Part shown: positions 15,448-24,587 of the stretch, one piece after another
Numbering within the stretch: position 1 is the first letter of the stretch
Layout: each line of letters opens with the position of its first letter
DNA from: Alphaproteobacteria bacterium
Lineage (GTDB): Bacteria; Pseudomonadota; Alphaproteobacteria; GCA-2731375
NCBI GenBank assembly: GCA_030746295.1
Contig: JASLMY010000009.1
Coordinates: 1 to 48,469, forward strand
Length of the DNA stretch: 48,469 bases
Reading direction: 5' to 3'
Notes under the pieces: generated by a model
Database searches by the model: none
What the model saw: the letters and a program-made list of their open reading frames with translations, nothing else
Told to the model about the DNA's origin: nothing
Made by a program: the position numbers and the translations under genes

Positions 15448-15520
15448 TAGTGTCCTTATCGAATCGGAAGTTCGTCGAGCGCTTGCCACAAATGCTGCGA
15501 ACTTCCGATTCGGGACACTA
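15448..15520. mobile_element. MITE-like palindromic element B (73 bp, TA ends)
   Basis: This element starts TAGTGTCC and ends GGACACTA, with inner arms GAATCGGAAGTTCG (15461-15474) and CGAACTTCCGATTC. Its loop holds GCGCTTGCC, the complement of the loop core in element A, so the two are related copies in opposite orientation 15 bases apart. Lengths and TA ends match; arm sequences have diverged in compensating pairs, which keeps the hairpins intact. Confidence 0.6.
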
Positions 15521-15653
15521 GCTGCAACGCCCACGACCGCGCCCGAGCACGCCGTCGGATGCCGCGGGGCATGAGGTTCCGCTCGTACCCCGTTCCGGCA
15601 TTCGACGGCCTTCGGGCTGGGCAAACGCGCCCATTGTGACCAGGAACCGTCGT

Positions 15654-16895
15654 ATGTCCGACGACGCAAGTCCGAGACCCGGTGCTGCCGAGACGCCGGC
15701 GATCGCGCGCAACAACCACACCCGACGGAACGTCGTACTTCTGGCCGCCGGACTGGCGCTGTCGATGTCGGGCGGCAGCCTGGTCATGACCGTCACGGCG
15801 CTGACCGGGACGATGCTGGCGCCAAGGCCGGAATTAGCGACGCTGCCGCTGACCGTACAGTTCATCCTGACCATGGCGGCGACGATCCCGGCGTCGATGT
15901 TCATGCGCCGCTTCGGGCGCCGCATCGGCTTTTCTGTCGGCCAGTTGATCGGGGTGATCGGCGCCCTGGTGTCTTGCTATGCGATCTTCGTGCTGGACTT
16001 CTGGCTGTTCGCCGTCGGCGGCGGCCTGATCGGCGCACACAACGCCTTTTGGCAGTACTACCGGTTCGCGGCCGCCGATACGGCCAGCGCCGACTACAAG
16101 AGCCGGGCGATCTCGTATGTGATGGCGGGCGGCGTCGCGGCGGCGGTCCTGGGACCGGAGCTGGCGAAGCACAGCCGCGACCTGTTCGAGCCAATCTTGT
16201 TCGCCGGCTCTTACGCGGTTCTAGGCCTGCTCTGCCTTCTCACCGTCGCCCTGCTGCAGTTCATCCGTATTCCCGATCTGACGGTGGAGGAACGCAAGCA
16301 CAGCGGCCGCCCGCTGCGGGTGATCGCGCGTCAGCCCGTCTTCATCATCGCGGTCTTGTCGGCGATGCTGGGCTACGCAGTCATGTCCCTGGTCATGACC
16401 GCCACGCCCCTGGCCATGGTGGCCTGCGGCCACGACTTCGCCGACACCGCCCTGGTCATCCAGTGGCACGTGCTGGGGATGACCGTGCCGAGCTTCTTCA
16501 CCGGCCATCTGGTCCGCCGGTTCGGTGCACTGACGATCATCAAGGCCGGGGCCTTGCTCAACCTCGGCACCGTCGTCGTCGGACTCAGCGGTATCGACGT
16601 CACCGAATTCTTCCTGGCGCTACTGCTGCTCGGCGTGGGCTGGAATTTCATGTTCGTCGGCGGCACGACATTGCTGACGGACGCCTATACCCCGACCGAA
16701 CGGAACAAGGTGCAAGCGCTGAACGATTTCCTGGTTTTCGGCCTGGTCTCCGTGGCGAGCCTGGCCGCCGGTGCGATACAGAACCTGCTCGGTTGGCAAG
16801 CGATCAACTTGACCGTGATCGCCCCGATGCTGATCGCCTTCCTCGCGGCGTTGTGGTTGCGGCGCTTCAATAGGCAAAACCGAGCCGCCGCGTGA
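15654..16895 (+). CDS. MFS transporter
   Basis: The 413-residue protein has about 12 hydrophobic segments in two halves and the loop signature RRFGRRIGFSVGQLIG between helices 2 and 3; the second half has a degenerate counterpart, HLVRRFGALTIIKAG. It belongs to the major facilitator superfamily, in the drug/metabolite-exporter-like range. HNAFWQYYRFAAAD and WNFMFVGGTTLLTDAYTPTE are conserved-looking stretches of this subgroup. Substrate unknown. ATG at 15654 with AGGAA eight bases upstream is preferred over GTG at 15636. It lies downstream of the two palindromic elements and is not clearly linked to the copper genes. Confidence 0.85.
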   Translation: MSDDASPRPGAAETPAIARNNHTRRNVVLLAAGLALSMSGGSLVMTVTALTGTMLAPRPELATLPLTVQFILTMAATIPASMFMRRFGRRIGFSVGQLIGVIGALVSCYAIFVLDFWLFAVGGGLIGAHNAFWQYYRFAAADTASADYKSRAISYVMAGGVAAAVLGPELAKHSRDLFEPILFAGSYAVLGLLCLLTVALLQFIRIPDLTVEERKHSGRPLRVIARQPVFIIAVLSAMLGYAVMSLVMTATPLAMVACGHDFADTALVIQWHVLGMTVPSFFTGHLVRRFGALTIIKAGALLNLGTVVVGLSGIDVTEFFLALLLLGVGWNFMFVGGTTLLTDAYTPTERNKVQALNDFLVFGLVSVASLAAGAIQNLLGWQAINLTVIAPMLIAFLAALWLRRFNRQNRAAA

Positions 16896-17009
16896 CCCGA
16901 CCGTAAACATGTCTGGCGGAGATCCATATCTCGATGAACGGCATCGCAAGCGTGGTTCTTGGCGGCGGCGCGACAAGCGACAATGGGCGGGATACGGACA
17001 GCGAGCCAA

Positions 17010-17618
17010 TTAGACTATTGAAGGCTCTTGCTCGCGCTCTCGGGCCAGCCACTCCTCGCGCAGAATCCCGAAGCAGACGAGGTCCCGGTACTCTCCGTCC
17101 GGCCCGATCTCCTGATCGCGCAGTATGCTCTCGCAGGTGTAGCCGAGCGCCTTGTTGTTGAAGATCGACGGAATGTTTCTGCCGTAAACGTAGCTCGCGA
17201 CCTTGTGCAACTCACAGCTTCGAAAGAGGAAGTCGAGAATCGCTGCCCGCATCTCGATGGCATGGCGGCCGCCCCAATAGGACCGGTCGCCGATGACCGA
17301 GTTCGTCTTGGCCCTGCGGTGCCGCTTGCTCACGCTGACGTGGGTAAAGCCGATGATAGTCGGCACCCCTTTCGGAAAGACCCCGAAGAGAAAACGGTTC
17401 CTGTTGTTGGTATTGCGGATCGCGGCCTCGGCTTGCCGGACCGTCGCCGGCGGCCGGTCGAGGTAGCGTCCGATCTCGGGGTCCTGGAACCAGGCAGCAA
17501 TATCGCCGGCACACTCTATCGGCGGCGGCGTCAGATAGCTGAGCCGCGCCGATTCCAGCCGCACGGGCTTTGCCGTCTCTCGGCCCTTTCGGCTGCTCTT
17601 GACCGTCGCCTTCGCCAT
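17010..17618 (-). CDS. GNAT-family acetyltransferase (RimJ/RimL-like)
   Basis: From the ATG at 17618 the product is 202 residues. The N-terminal region is basic (KATVKSSRKGRETAK), followed by the RimJ/RimL-type fold: LTPPPIECAGDIAAWFQDPE, IIGFTHVSVSKRHRRAKTN, YWGGRHAIEMRAAILDFLF and the HKVASYVYGRNIPSIFNNKA..GY motif that ends the acetyl-CoA fold. It probably N-acetylates a small molecule or protein N-terminus. Base composition is less GC-rich than surrounding genes, which hints at recent acquisition. ATG at 17639 is an alternative start. It is convergent with the MFS gene and stands alone. Confidence 0.75.
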   Translation of the reverse strand: MAKATVKSSRKGRETAKPVRLESARLSYLTPPPIECAGDIAAWFQDPEIGRYLDRPPATVRQAEAAIRNTNNRNRFLFGVFPKGVPTIIGFTHVSVSKRHRRAKTNSVIGDRSYWGGRHAIEMRAAILDFLFRSCELHKVASYVYGRNIPSIFNNKALGYTCESILRDQEIGPDGEYRDLVCFGILREEWLAREREQEPSIV

Positions 17619-17773
17619 GAGAGCTATCTCGCCGAACATTCCCCGAATGCGAATGGGTTCGGAGCGTCAGCGTAGCGATTTGGGCGCAGGCCGGCAAATT
17701 CGACACTGCTAGGACGCGACGCGACGCCCAGTCCGTGGTACGGCTCGGCGCCGGCGGTCGGTCTCGCCGCGGT

Positions 17774-18343
17774 CTACTTGGCGCGGCGAAACCGCCCTAA
17801 GCGCTCGTGCAGGAAACTCTCGCAGTCCTGCAGCATCTCCATCGGCTCGGCGTCCTGCCACCGCCGGGGCGCCTCGTTGGCGAAGGCGACCGACAGCCGG
17901 CTCTCGCGGATCTTGTTGGCCAACATCTCCGAGACCTGGCGGCCGTCTTTCCGCGTCAGCCCTTGCAGGCGGTCGACCTGCATCATCAGGGCATCGTCGA
18001 GCGAGCGGGCGAGCTCGGCCGCCTCGGTACCCTCGCGCATGGCGCGCACCGTGCGGACGCAAAACTCGCCCGCGACGGCGGAGACGAACAAGACCTCCAG
18101 ACTGTCGGCCTGCGGCCCCGGCAGCAGCGTCTGCTGTTTCTCGACGACCGCCATCAGGCCTTCCACCGACTTCTGCAGGTTCTCGTAGCGCGCGGTCTCG
18201 CGCGGGTACATGAAGAAGAGGTAGTAGAGAACCAGGAAGACGGCGAGGCCGAAGGTGCCGATGAGCTGCACCGCGACGGCCCATTGCTTCGGCAAGCCGG
18301 CGATGCCCACCTTGGCCTGGTCACTGTCCGTCTGGTCGTTCAT
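17774..18343 (-). CDS. hypothetical single-helix membrane protein
   Basis: I do not recognise this 189-residue protein. A short polar N-terminus leads into one hydrophobic segment (about residues 21-46, ending YLFFMYPRET). The rest is predicted largely helical and charged, with a long stretch from ARYENLQKSVEG to the end, and could form a coiled coil. The ATG at 18343 is preceded by GGAAGCAGG and is preferred over an upstream in-frame ATG. It lies 88 bases after the hyuB stop on the same strand and might be the last gene of that transcript, but its content gives no metabolic clue. Confidence 0.55.
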   Translation of the reverse strand: MNDQTDSDQAKVGIAGLPKQWAVAVQLIGTFGLAVFLVLYYLFFMYPRETARYENLQKSVEGLMAVVEKQQTLLPGPQADSLEVLFVSAVAGEFCVRTVRAMREGTEAAELARSLDDALMMQVDRLQGLTRKDGRQVSEMLANKIRESRLSVAFANEAPRRWQDAEPMEMLQDCESFLHERLGRFRRAK

Positions 18344-18431
18344 GGCGCACCTGCTTCCACTCGACCAGGCACCCCACCGCACTTATGTCATCTGATGCCG
18401 GACGCCGCCAGGGCTTTGCGGCCCCTCGTCT

Positions 18432-20009
18432 TCAGGCCGGGGTGCCGTAGCCGCCGCCGCCGCAGCTTTCGACCAGGACCATGTCGCCCTCGTGAACGGT
18501 CAGGTTGGCCTTGCCCGGCAGCTCTTCGCGTTCGCCGTCGGCGCGCTCGACCGTGACGCGGAAGGGCTCGCCGGCCTCGCCGCCTTCGAGGCCGTAGGGC
18601 GGCACGACACGGCGCTCGAACACGGTCGTCAGCGTCATCTCCGGTGCCAGGATGCGATAGGCTCGGGCCAGGCCGTCGCCACCCCGGTGCGCCCCGGTGC
18701 CGCCCGAGCCCCGGCGCAAGGACTGCTCCTCGACCCGGATCGCGTATTCGGCCTCGACCACCTCGGCCGGCGTATTGGCAGTGTTCACGAGATGAACACG
18801 GACGCAGGGCATGCCGTCGCGGTCGATCCGCGCCCCCTCGCCGCCGCCGTGCAACTCGAAGAAGACCCGGTAGACGCCGTCCTGGTTGCGCCCGGCCAGG
18901 ATCAGGCCGCCCGCGGTGGTCGGCCCGCCGGCGGTGAGCCGCTCGGGCAGGGTGTCGGCGAAGGCCCGCATGATGGCGTCGACGATCCGCTGCGAGGTCT
19001 CGTGGTTGCCGCCGACCACCGGCCGCTCCGGCCCCGGGTCCAGAAGCGAGCCCGGCCGGGTGAGAATCGTGAGCGGCTTGTAGCAGCCGCCATTGGGCTG
19101 GATGTCCGGCGCCGCGAAGGCCTTGATGGCGTAAAAGACCGCGGCCGAGGCGACGTAGGGCGTCGTGTTGAGATAGCTGTCGACGGCATCGTCGGAGCGG
19201 CTGAAGTCGAAACTCGCGGTATCGCCGGCGATCTCGATGTCGACGCGCACGCCGGCCGGGCCACCATCGGGGCCGCCATCGTCGATGAAGTCCTCGCCGG
19301 CGTAGTGCCCGTCCGGGATGCTCAGAATCGCTTCCCGCATGCCGGCTTCGGAGAGCTCGTGCAGGCGCCGCATGGCGGCCGCCACGGTCTCAGGCCCGTG
19401 CTCGGCGCAGAGTTCCAGGATTCGCCGGTCGGCGGCGCGGGTGCCCGCCATCTGCGCCATGATGTCGCCCTCGCGCTCCTCGGGCGCGCGGACGTTGGCG
19501 AGCAGGAAATCGAGCTTCTCGCGGTCCGGGCCGTCGGCGGTGAAGAAGCGGACCGGCGGGATGCGCAGGCCCTCCTGCCAGGTGTCTCGGGCCTGGGCGA
19601 AATAGCTGCCGGGCCAGGCGCCACCGATATCGGGCCAGTGCGCCAGGCTGACGGCGAAGGCGAAGAGCCGGCCTTCGGCGAAGACCGGCCGAAGGGCCTT
19701 GACGTCCGGCAGGTGGTTACCGCCGACGCTCGGCAGGTTCAGGACCCAGACGTCGCCCGGCGCCAGCCGCTCCGCCGGCACCAGCTTCAAGAACGCCTTC
19801 ACCGTCTGCGCCATGACGCCCATGTGGATCGGGATGTCGTGGCCCTGTGCGATCAGCTCGCCCTCGGCATCGGTCAGTGCGGAGGACATGTCGCCGGCCT
19901 CGCGCAGAAGCGGCGAGCGGGCAGAGCGCATCACCGTCAGCGTCAGCTCCTCGGCCGCCGCGGTCAGGCCGTGACGGATCACCTCGACGGTGAAGGGATC
20001 GAGGGTCAT
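18432..20009 (-). CDS. hydantoinase/oxoprolinase B subunit (HyuB)
   Basis: The 525-residue product matches HyuB: the N-terminal DPFTVEVIRHGLTAAAEELT, SSALTDAEGELIAQGHDIPI, GDVWVLNLPSVGGNHLPDVK and the C-terminal GSGGTGAHRGGDGLARAYRI and ESCGGGGYGTP. With HyuA it forms ATP-dependent amidohydrolases that open hydantoin, N-methylhydantoin or 5-oxoproline rings; relatives include acetone carboxylase-type subunits. Its ATG overlaps the hyuA stop (ATGA) and has AGGAGG upstream, so the two are translated together. Substrate is suggested by neighbours (FAD-GcvT dehydrogenase, divergent gamma-glutamyltransferase) but not fixed. Confidence 0.9.
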   Translation of the reverse strand: MTLDPFTVEVIRHGLTAAAEELTLTVMRSARSPLLREAGDMSSALTDAEGELIAQGHDIPIHMGVMAQTVKAFLKLVPAERLAPGDVWVLNLPSVGGNHLPDVKALRPVFAEGRLFAFAVSLAHWPDIGGAWPGSYFAQARDTWQEGLRIPPVRFFTADGPDREKLDFLLANVRAPEEREGDIMAQMAGTRAADRRILELCAEHGPETVAAAMRRLHELSEAGMREAILSIPDGHYAGEDFIDDGGPDGGPAGVRVDIEIAGDTASFDFSRSDDAVDSYLNTTPYVASAAVFYAIKAFAAPDIQPNGGCYKPLTILTRPGSLLDPGPERPVVGGNHETSQRIVDAIMRAFADTLPERLTAGGPTTAGGLILAGRNQDGVYRVFFELHGGGEGARIDRDGMPCVRVHLVNTANTPAEVVEAEYAIRVEEQSLRRGSGGTGAHRGGDGLARAYRILAPEMTLTTVFERRVVPPYGLEGGEAGEPFRVTVERADGEREELPGKANLTVHEGDMVLVESCGGGGYGTPA

Positions 20010-22012
20010 GCGCCCACCTCCTGCATGAATAGATTGTCATGGCCGTCGCGCCGCGCCTGCCAACCCGGCGGCACGACGATGGTCGACCAGTCGTCCTCGA
20101 TGATCGCCGGCCCGGAGAGGGGCGCGTCGACGGCGACGTCGTCGCGGACGTAGCGAGGTGTCGGCACCGCCTCACCGGCGTCGAACCAGCAGGGATCGGT
20201 CGCGAAGGGCTCGGAGCGGCCGGTTCCGGGCCGCGCCTGGGGTGCCAGCGCCGAGGGCAGCGACGCCTTGACGCGAAGCCCCTGCAGGCGCCATGGCTCG
20301 TCCATGGCGAAACCGTAGAGCCGTTCATGCACGCGGGCGAACTCGGCATCGATGGCGGCGATCTCCAGCGGCGCTTCGAAACCGACCTCGACCGCATAGT
20401 TCTGCGCCTGGTAGCGGACCATGGCGACGTGCTCGACGACGATGTCCTTTTCGCTGTAGCCGCGGGCCAGCAGCGGCGCCGTCACCGCGCCGACGAGCTC
20501 GCCCCGGATCGCCTCGAACCGGCCAGCGTCCCAGTCGTCCCGGGCCATGCGAAGGGTCTGTTGCTGGGTATAACTGACGTCCGCCAGCAGGCAGCCAAGG
20601 GCGGAGAAACCGCTGGAGACCTGCGGGACAACCACTTGCCCGATGCCGAACTCGCGCGCCAAGCCGGCGGCGTGCATCGGCCCGGCGCCGCCGAAGGCGA
20701 GCAAGGCGCAACGCCGGCCGTCGATGCCGCGCTCGACGGTGACGCGCCGCAGGGCCCGAGCCATGGTGGCGTTGGCGATGCGAAGGACCCCGAAGGCCAG
20801 CTCCGGCACCGAGACCTTCAGCTCGTCCGCCATCGGCTTCAGGGCCGCGACGGCGAGGCCAGGGTCGAGGGCAATGCTGCCACCGAGCTTCTTCCTGGGG
20901 TTCAGGTAGCCGAGGGCGACGTTGGCATCCGTCACCGTCGGCTCGGTGCCGCCCTGGCCATAGCAGGCGGGCCCCGGGCCGGCGCCGGCGCTGTCCGGCC
21001 CGACGGCGAGGCCGCCCGCACCCAGACGCACGATCGAGCCGCCGCCGGCGCCGATCGAGTGCACGTCGACCATCGGCTGGCGCAAGGGTCGGCCGGCGAT
21101 CAGCCGGTCGTCGGTGATCTCGGCCTGGCCGTCGATCACGAGACAGACGTCGGTCGTCGTGCCGCCCATGTCGAAGCTGAGGACCCGGTCCTGCCCCAAG
21201 AACTCGGCCATGCGCGCGGCGCCGGCGACGCCCGCCGCCGGGCCCGACAGCGCCATCACCAAAGGCCGCTCGCGCACCGCCTCGGGCGAGGCCATGCCGC
21301 CGGCGGAATGGAAGATGTGCAGGCCGCCGTCGAGCGGCACCTTGGCCTGCAGCTCGTCCAGATAGTCGACGGTGATCGGCATCACCGCGGCATTGAGTAC
21401 CGTCGCGGCGGTGCGCTCGAACTCGCGCGCTTCCGGGTTGATCCGATGCGAGAGTGAAACGTGCGGCACGATCTGGCGCAGCCGGTCGCCGGCCAGCCGC
21501 TCGTGCGCCGGGTTGGCGTAGGCGTGCAGCAGCGAGACCGCCGCGCTTTCGACGCCGCTCGCCTCGACAGCCTCTATGGCGGCGCGGAGCGAGTCCTCCG
21601 ACAGCTCGGTCAGCACGTTGCCGTCGTGATCGAGGCGCTCGGTCAGCGAAAAGCGCCGCTCTTGCGGCACCAGGGCCGGCATCTTCGGCAACACGTCCAG
21701 GCGGTAGAGGTCGCGGCGGCTCTGCCGGCCGATGTCCAGCGTGTCGGCGAAGCCCTCGGTCGCGATTAGAGCGACGGGCGGCAGGCGGTCCTCGACGATT
21801 GCGTTGGTGACCCGCGTCGTGCCGTGCACGAGATCGGCGATGCCATCGACGCCTACGTCGATAGCGGCCAGCGCGGCGGCAATGGCGCCGACGGGGTCGT
21901 CAGGCGCGCTCGGCACCTTGGCGGCGCGGACCTCGCCGCTGTCGCCATTCATGCCCACGATATCGGTGAAGGTGCCGCCGATATCGATGCCCACTTGCCA
22001 AACGCGTTCCAT
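20006..22012 (-). CDS. hydantoinase/oxoprolinase A subunit (HyuA)
   Basis: 668 residues. The N-terminus WQVGIDIGGTFTDIVGMNGD is the ATP-binding phosphate-1 motif of the sugar-kinase/actin fold, followed by LVHGTTRVTNAIVEDR, LSFDMGGTTTDVCLV, VDVHSIGAGGGSIV and LLAFGGAGPMHAAGLARE, all standard for HyuA. The subunit couples ATP hydrolysis to ring opening of hydantoin-like or 5-oxoproline substrates. ATG at 22012 with AGGAG five bases upstream is chosen over the adjacent GTG. It lies 31 bases after the FAD-GcvT dehydrogenase gene and overlaps hyuB by four bases, forming one operon. Confidence 0.92.
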   Translation of the reverse strand: MERVWQVGIDIGGTFTDIVGMNGDSGEVRAAKVPSAPDDPVGAIAAALAAIDVGVDGIADLVHGTTRVTNAIVEDRLPPVALIATEGFADTLDIGRQSRRDLYRLDVLPKMPALVPQERRFSLTERLDHDGNVLTELSEDSLRAAIEAVEASGVESAAVSLLHAYANPAHERLAGDRLRQIVPHVSLSHRINPEAREFERTAATVLNAAVMPITVDYLDELQAKVPLDGGLHIFHSAGGMASPEAVRERPLVMALSGPAAGVAGAARMAEFLGQDRVLSFDMGGTTTDVCLVIDGQAEITDDRLIAGRPLRQPMVDVHSIGAGGGSIVRLGAGGLAVGPDSAGAGPGPACYGQGGTEPTVTDANVALGYLNPRKKLGGSIALDPGLAVAALKPMADELKVSVPELAFGVLRIANATMARALRRVTVERGIDGRRCALLAFGGAGPMHAAGLAREFGIGQVVVPQVSSGFSALGCLLADVSYTQQQTLRMARDDWDAGRFEAIRGELVGAVTAPLLARGYSEKDIVVEHVAMVRYQAQNYAVEVGFEAPLEIAAIDAEFARVHERLYGFAMDEPWRLQGLRVKASLPSALAPQARPGTGRSEPFATDPCWFDAGEAVPTPRYVRDDVAVDAPLSGPAIIEDDWSTIVVPPGWQARRDGHDNLFMQEVGA

Positions 22013-22043
22013 CACAACTCCTCACGCCTCGAACAAAATCCGC

Positions 22044-24488
22044 TCAGACCCGCATTCGCCGGCCCTCGGGATCGTGGAAGGGCGCGAGCGAGAGCGCGGC
22101 CCGGAACCGCTCGAGTGCCATTTCGATCTCGAAGCCGCCCCGGTCGATCATCGCTTCGGCGCTCTCGGACCCAATGGAAATGTAGCCGATCGCGACGCCG
22201 CAGCCGAGCGTGTGACCAAATGCCGCGGAGCGGACCTGACCGACGATGCGGCCCTCCTGCAGGATCGCCTCGTCACCGAGGGGGTGGACCGAGTCGTCCA
22301 TGATTCGGAGGTGCACCAAGCGCTTTTCGATGCCGGCCTCACGCTGGCGCAGAAGCGCGTCGCGGCCGAGGAAGGGTATCGGCTTGTCCCACGCGACGGC
22401 GAAGCCGAGCCCGGCCTCCAAGGGCGTGTCGTCGGGCGTCACGTCAGGGCCCCAGGCGCGGTAGCCCTTCTCCAGGCGCAGCGACGTCAGGGCGTAGATG
22501 CCGGCGTTCCGGAGGCCATGTTCGGCGCCCGCCGCGATCAGCCGGTCGTAGACGCCCGCCGCCGTCTCGGGCGGCGAATAGAGCTCCCAGCCGAGCTCGC
22601 CGACATAGGAGAGCCTGGCCGCCCGAACGGTTGCCGGGCCGATGGCGATCTCGCGGTGGCTGTATGGCGAGAAACCGGCGAGGCTGAGATCGGCGTCACT
22701 CACCGAGGCCAAGATGTCGCGCGAATTCGGCCCGGTCAGGGCCAGGACGGCGAGGCCGGCGGTGACGTCGGTGATCGCGACCCGCTCAGCCTCGCCGATA
22801 TGGCGGCGGAGCCAGGCGGCGTCGCGAATTCCCTGCCCGCTGCCGGTGACCAACATGTAGCGGTCCTCGGCCAGCCGGAAGACAGTGAGGTCGCTCTCAT
22901 AGCCGCCGCGCGCGTTCAATAGGCCGGTATAGACGATACGCCCCGGCGGCACGGCCATGTCGTTCGCCGCCATCCGCCCGAGGAAGGCTTCCGCGTCGGG
23001 GCCCTCCACCAGCAGCTTGGCGAAGGATGACTGGTCGAACAGCGCCACCGCCTCTCGCGCCGCCCGGCATTCGCTGGCCACCGCGTCGTGCCAGGCCGGC
23101 CGACCGAAGCGAAGCGGCACCGTCGCAGCCTCGTCCGGGCCGGCGAACCAGAGCGGCCGTTCCCAGCCGGCGCGGACGCCAAAGCGGGCCCCGGCCGCGG
23201 CCAGCCGGTCGTGCAAGGGCCCGAGGCGCAAGCCACGGCCGGTCTCCGGCTCCAGTCCCGGATAGGCGATCGCGTAGTGCCGGCACAGTTCTTCCGGGAT
23301 CCGCGCCGCCAGGAATGCCGGGTTGGCGTGGGCGGGGGCGAAGCGGCGGATGTCGACAGGCCAGAGGTCGAGGTTGGGCTCGCCGGCGACGATCCATTCG
23401 GCGAGCGCCCGGCCGGCGCCACCGGCGCTGGTGACGCCCATGGAGTTCATGCCGCAGCCGACGAAGAATCCGGCGACCTCGGGCGCCTCGCCTAAGAGAA
23501 AGCCGCCGTCGGGGGTGAAGCTCTCGGGTCCATTCAAGAGCATCTTGACCTCGGCCGTCTCCAGCACGGGCAGGCGGTGGAGCGCCAGCTGCATCATCGG
23601 CTCGAAGTGGTCCCAGTCCTCGTCCAGAAGCTCGAAGGCAAAGTCCTGCGGCAGCTTCTCCAACGGCAGGCCCTTGGCGTTCGGCTCGAAGCAGCCGACC
23701 AGCAGGCCGCCGACCTCGTCGCGCATGTAGAGGTGGCTGTCGTGGTCGCCGAGCGGCGGCAGATGGCCGTCGATGCCGGGAAGCGGCTTGGTTAGGATGT
23801 AGAAGTGCTCGCAGGCGTAGAGCGGCACCGAGACGCCGGCCATCGCGCCCACCCGATTGCCCCAGAGCCCGGCGCAGTTGACGACGGCCTCGCAGGCGAT
23901 GTCGCCGCGGCTCGTACGGACGCCGGTGACCCGGCCTCGGACGACGTCGATGCCGACGACCTCGGTCTCCTCGAAGACGTGGGCGCCGCGGGTTCGGGCG
24001 CCCTTGACCAGGGCGGCGCAGAGGTCGCTGGGGCTGACCCGGCCGTCGTCCGGCAGGTAGAGGGCGCCCAGCACGTCGTCGGTCCGCAGGAGCGGCCAGA
24101 GTCGCTTCACTTCGTCCGGCCCGATCACCTCGGCCTCGATGCCGTAGATGCGGGCGAGCGTCGCCTGGCGCTTCAGGTGGGTCAGGCGGTCGGGCGTCGT
24201 CGCCAACGACATGCCGCCCGTCTTCAGCCAGCCGGTGGCTTGCCCCGTCTCCGCCTCGAGGCGAGCGTAGAGGCGGGCCGAGTAGTCGATCAGCTGCGTC
24301 AGGTTGGCGCCGGCGCGCAGGCGGCGGACGTGGCCCGCCGAATGCCAGGTGGTGCCGGAGGTCAGCCGGTGCCGCTCCAGCAAGATCGCGTCGTCGATGC
24401 CGAGCTCGGCCAAGTGATAGAGGGTCGAGCAACCCATGGCGCCGCCGCCGATGACGACGATCCGGGCTTGGGTCGGGAGTTCGGTCAC
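22044..24488 (-). CDS. FAD-dependent dehydrogenase with GcvT domain (dimethylglycine/sarcosine dehydrogenase-like)
   Basis: 814 residues in the DMGDH layout. The N-terminal FAD domain begins IVVIGGGAMGCSTLYHLAEL and has SGTTWHSAGH, where His49 matches the histidine that covalently holds FAD. A central FAO_M-like region follows (about 370-425), then GcvT N- and C-terminal domains with LLNARGGYESDLTVFR, LSYVGELGWELYSP and a C-terminal GYISIG. These enzymes oxidatively demethylate N-methylated amino acids and pass the formaldehyde unit to tetrahydrofolate. It leads the operon with HyuA and HyuB, and is divergent from the gamma-glutamyltransferase. Exact substrate (sarcosine, dimethylglycine or another N-methyl compound) cannot be chosen from sequence. 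Confidence 0.92.
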   Translation of the reverse strand: MTELPTQARIVVIGGGAMGCSTLYHLAELGIDDAILLERHRLTSGTTWHSAGHVRRLRAGANLTQLIDYSARLYARLEAETGQATGWLKTGGMSLATTPDRLTHLKRQATLARIYGIEAEVIGPDEVKRLWPLLRTDDVLGALYLPDDGRVSPSDLCAALVKGARTRGAHVFEETEVVGIDVVRGRVTGVRTSRGDIACEAVVNCAGLWGNRVGAMAGVSVPLYACEHFYILTKPLPGIDGHLPPLGDHDSHLYMRDEVGGLLVGCFEPNAKGLPLEKLPQDFAFELLDEDWDHFEPMMQLALHRLPVLETAEVKMLLNGPESFTPDGGFLLGEAPEVAGFFVGCGMNSMGVTSAGGAGRALAEWIVAGEPNLDLWPVDIRRFAPAHANPAFLAARIPEELCRHYAIAYPGLEPETGRGLRLGPLHDRLAAAGARFGVRAGWERPLWFAGPDEAATVPLRFGRPAWHDAVASECRAAREAVALFDQSSFAKLLVEGPDAEAFLGRMAANDMAVPPGRIVYTGLLNARGGYESDLTVFRLAEDRYMLVTGSGQGIRDAAWLRRHIGEAERVAITDVTAGLAVLALTGPNSRDILASVSDADLSLAGFSPYSHREIAIGPATVRAARLSYVGELGWELYSPPETAAGVYDRLIAAGAEHGLRNAGIYALTSLRLEKGYRAWGPDVTPDDTPLEAGLGFAVAWDKPIPFLGRDALLRQREAGIEKRLVHLRIMDDSVHPLGDEAILQEGRIVGQVRSAAFGHTLGCGVAIGYISIGSESAEAMIDRGGFEIEMALERFRAALSLAPFHDPEGRRMRV

Positions 24489-24587
24489 CTGTCGATCCTT
24501 CAGTCGCGCTGGTCGTGCGGTCTATAGTGCGGCGAAGAAGCGGCGCCGGGCAACGCCGGACGCCCGCGAGACAAGGGAGGAGCGCCC
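24489..24587. promoter_or_regulatory. divergent promoter region
   Basis: These 99 bases separate the divergent FAD-GcvT dehydrogenase operon and the gamma-glutamyltransferase gene and must hold both promoters. No clear operator palindrome or consensus hexamers were picked out. The close back-to-back layout suggests shared control. Confidence 0.4.
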
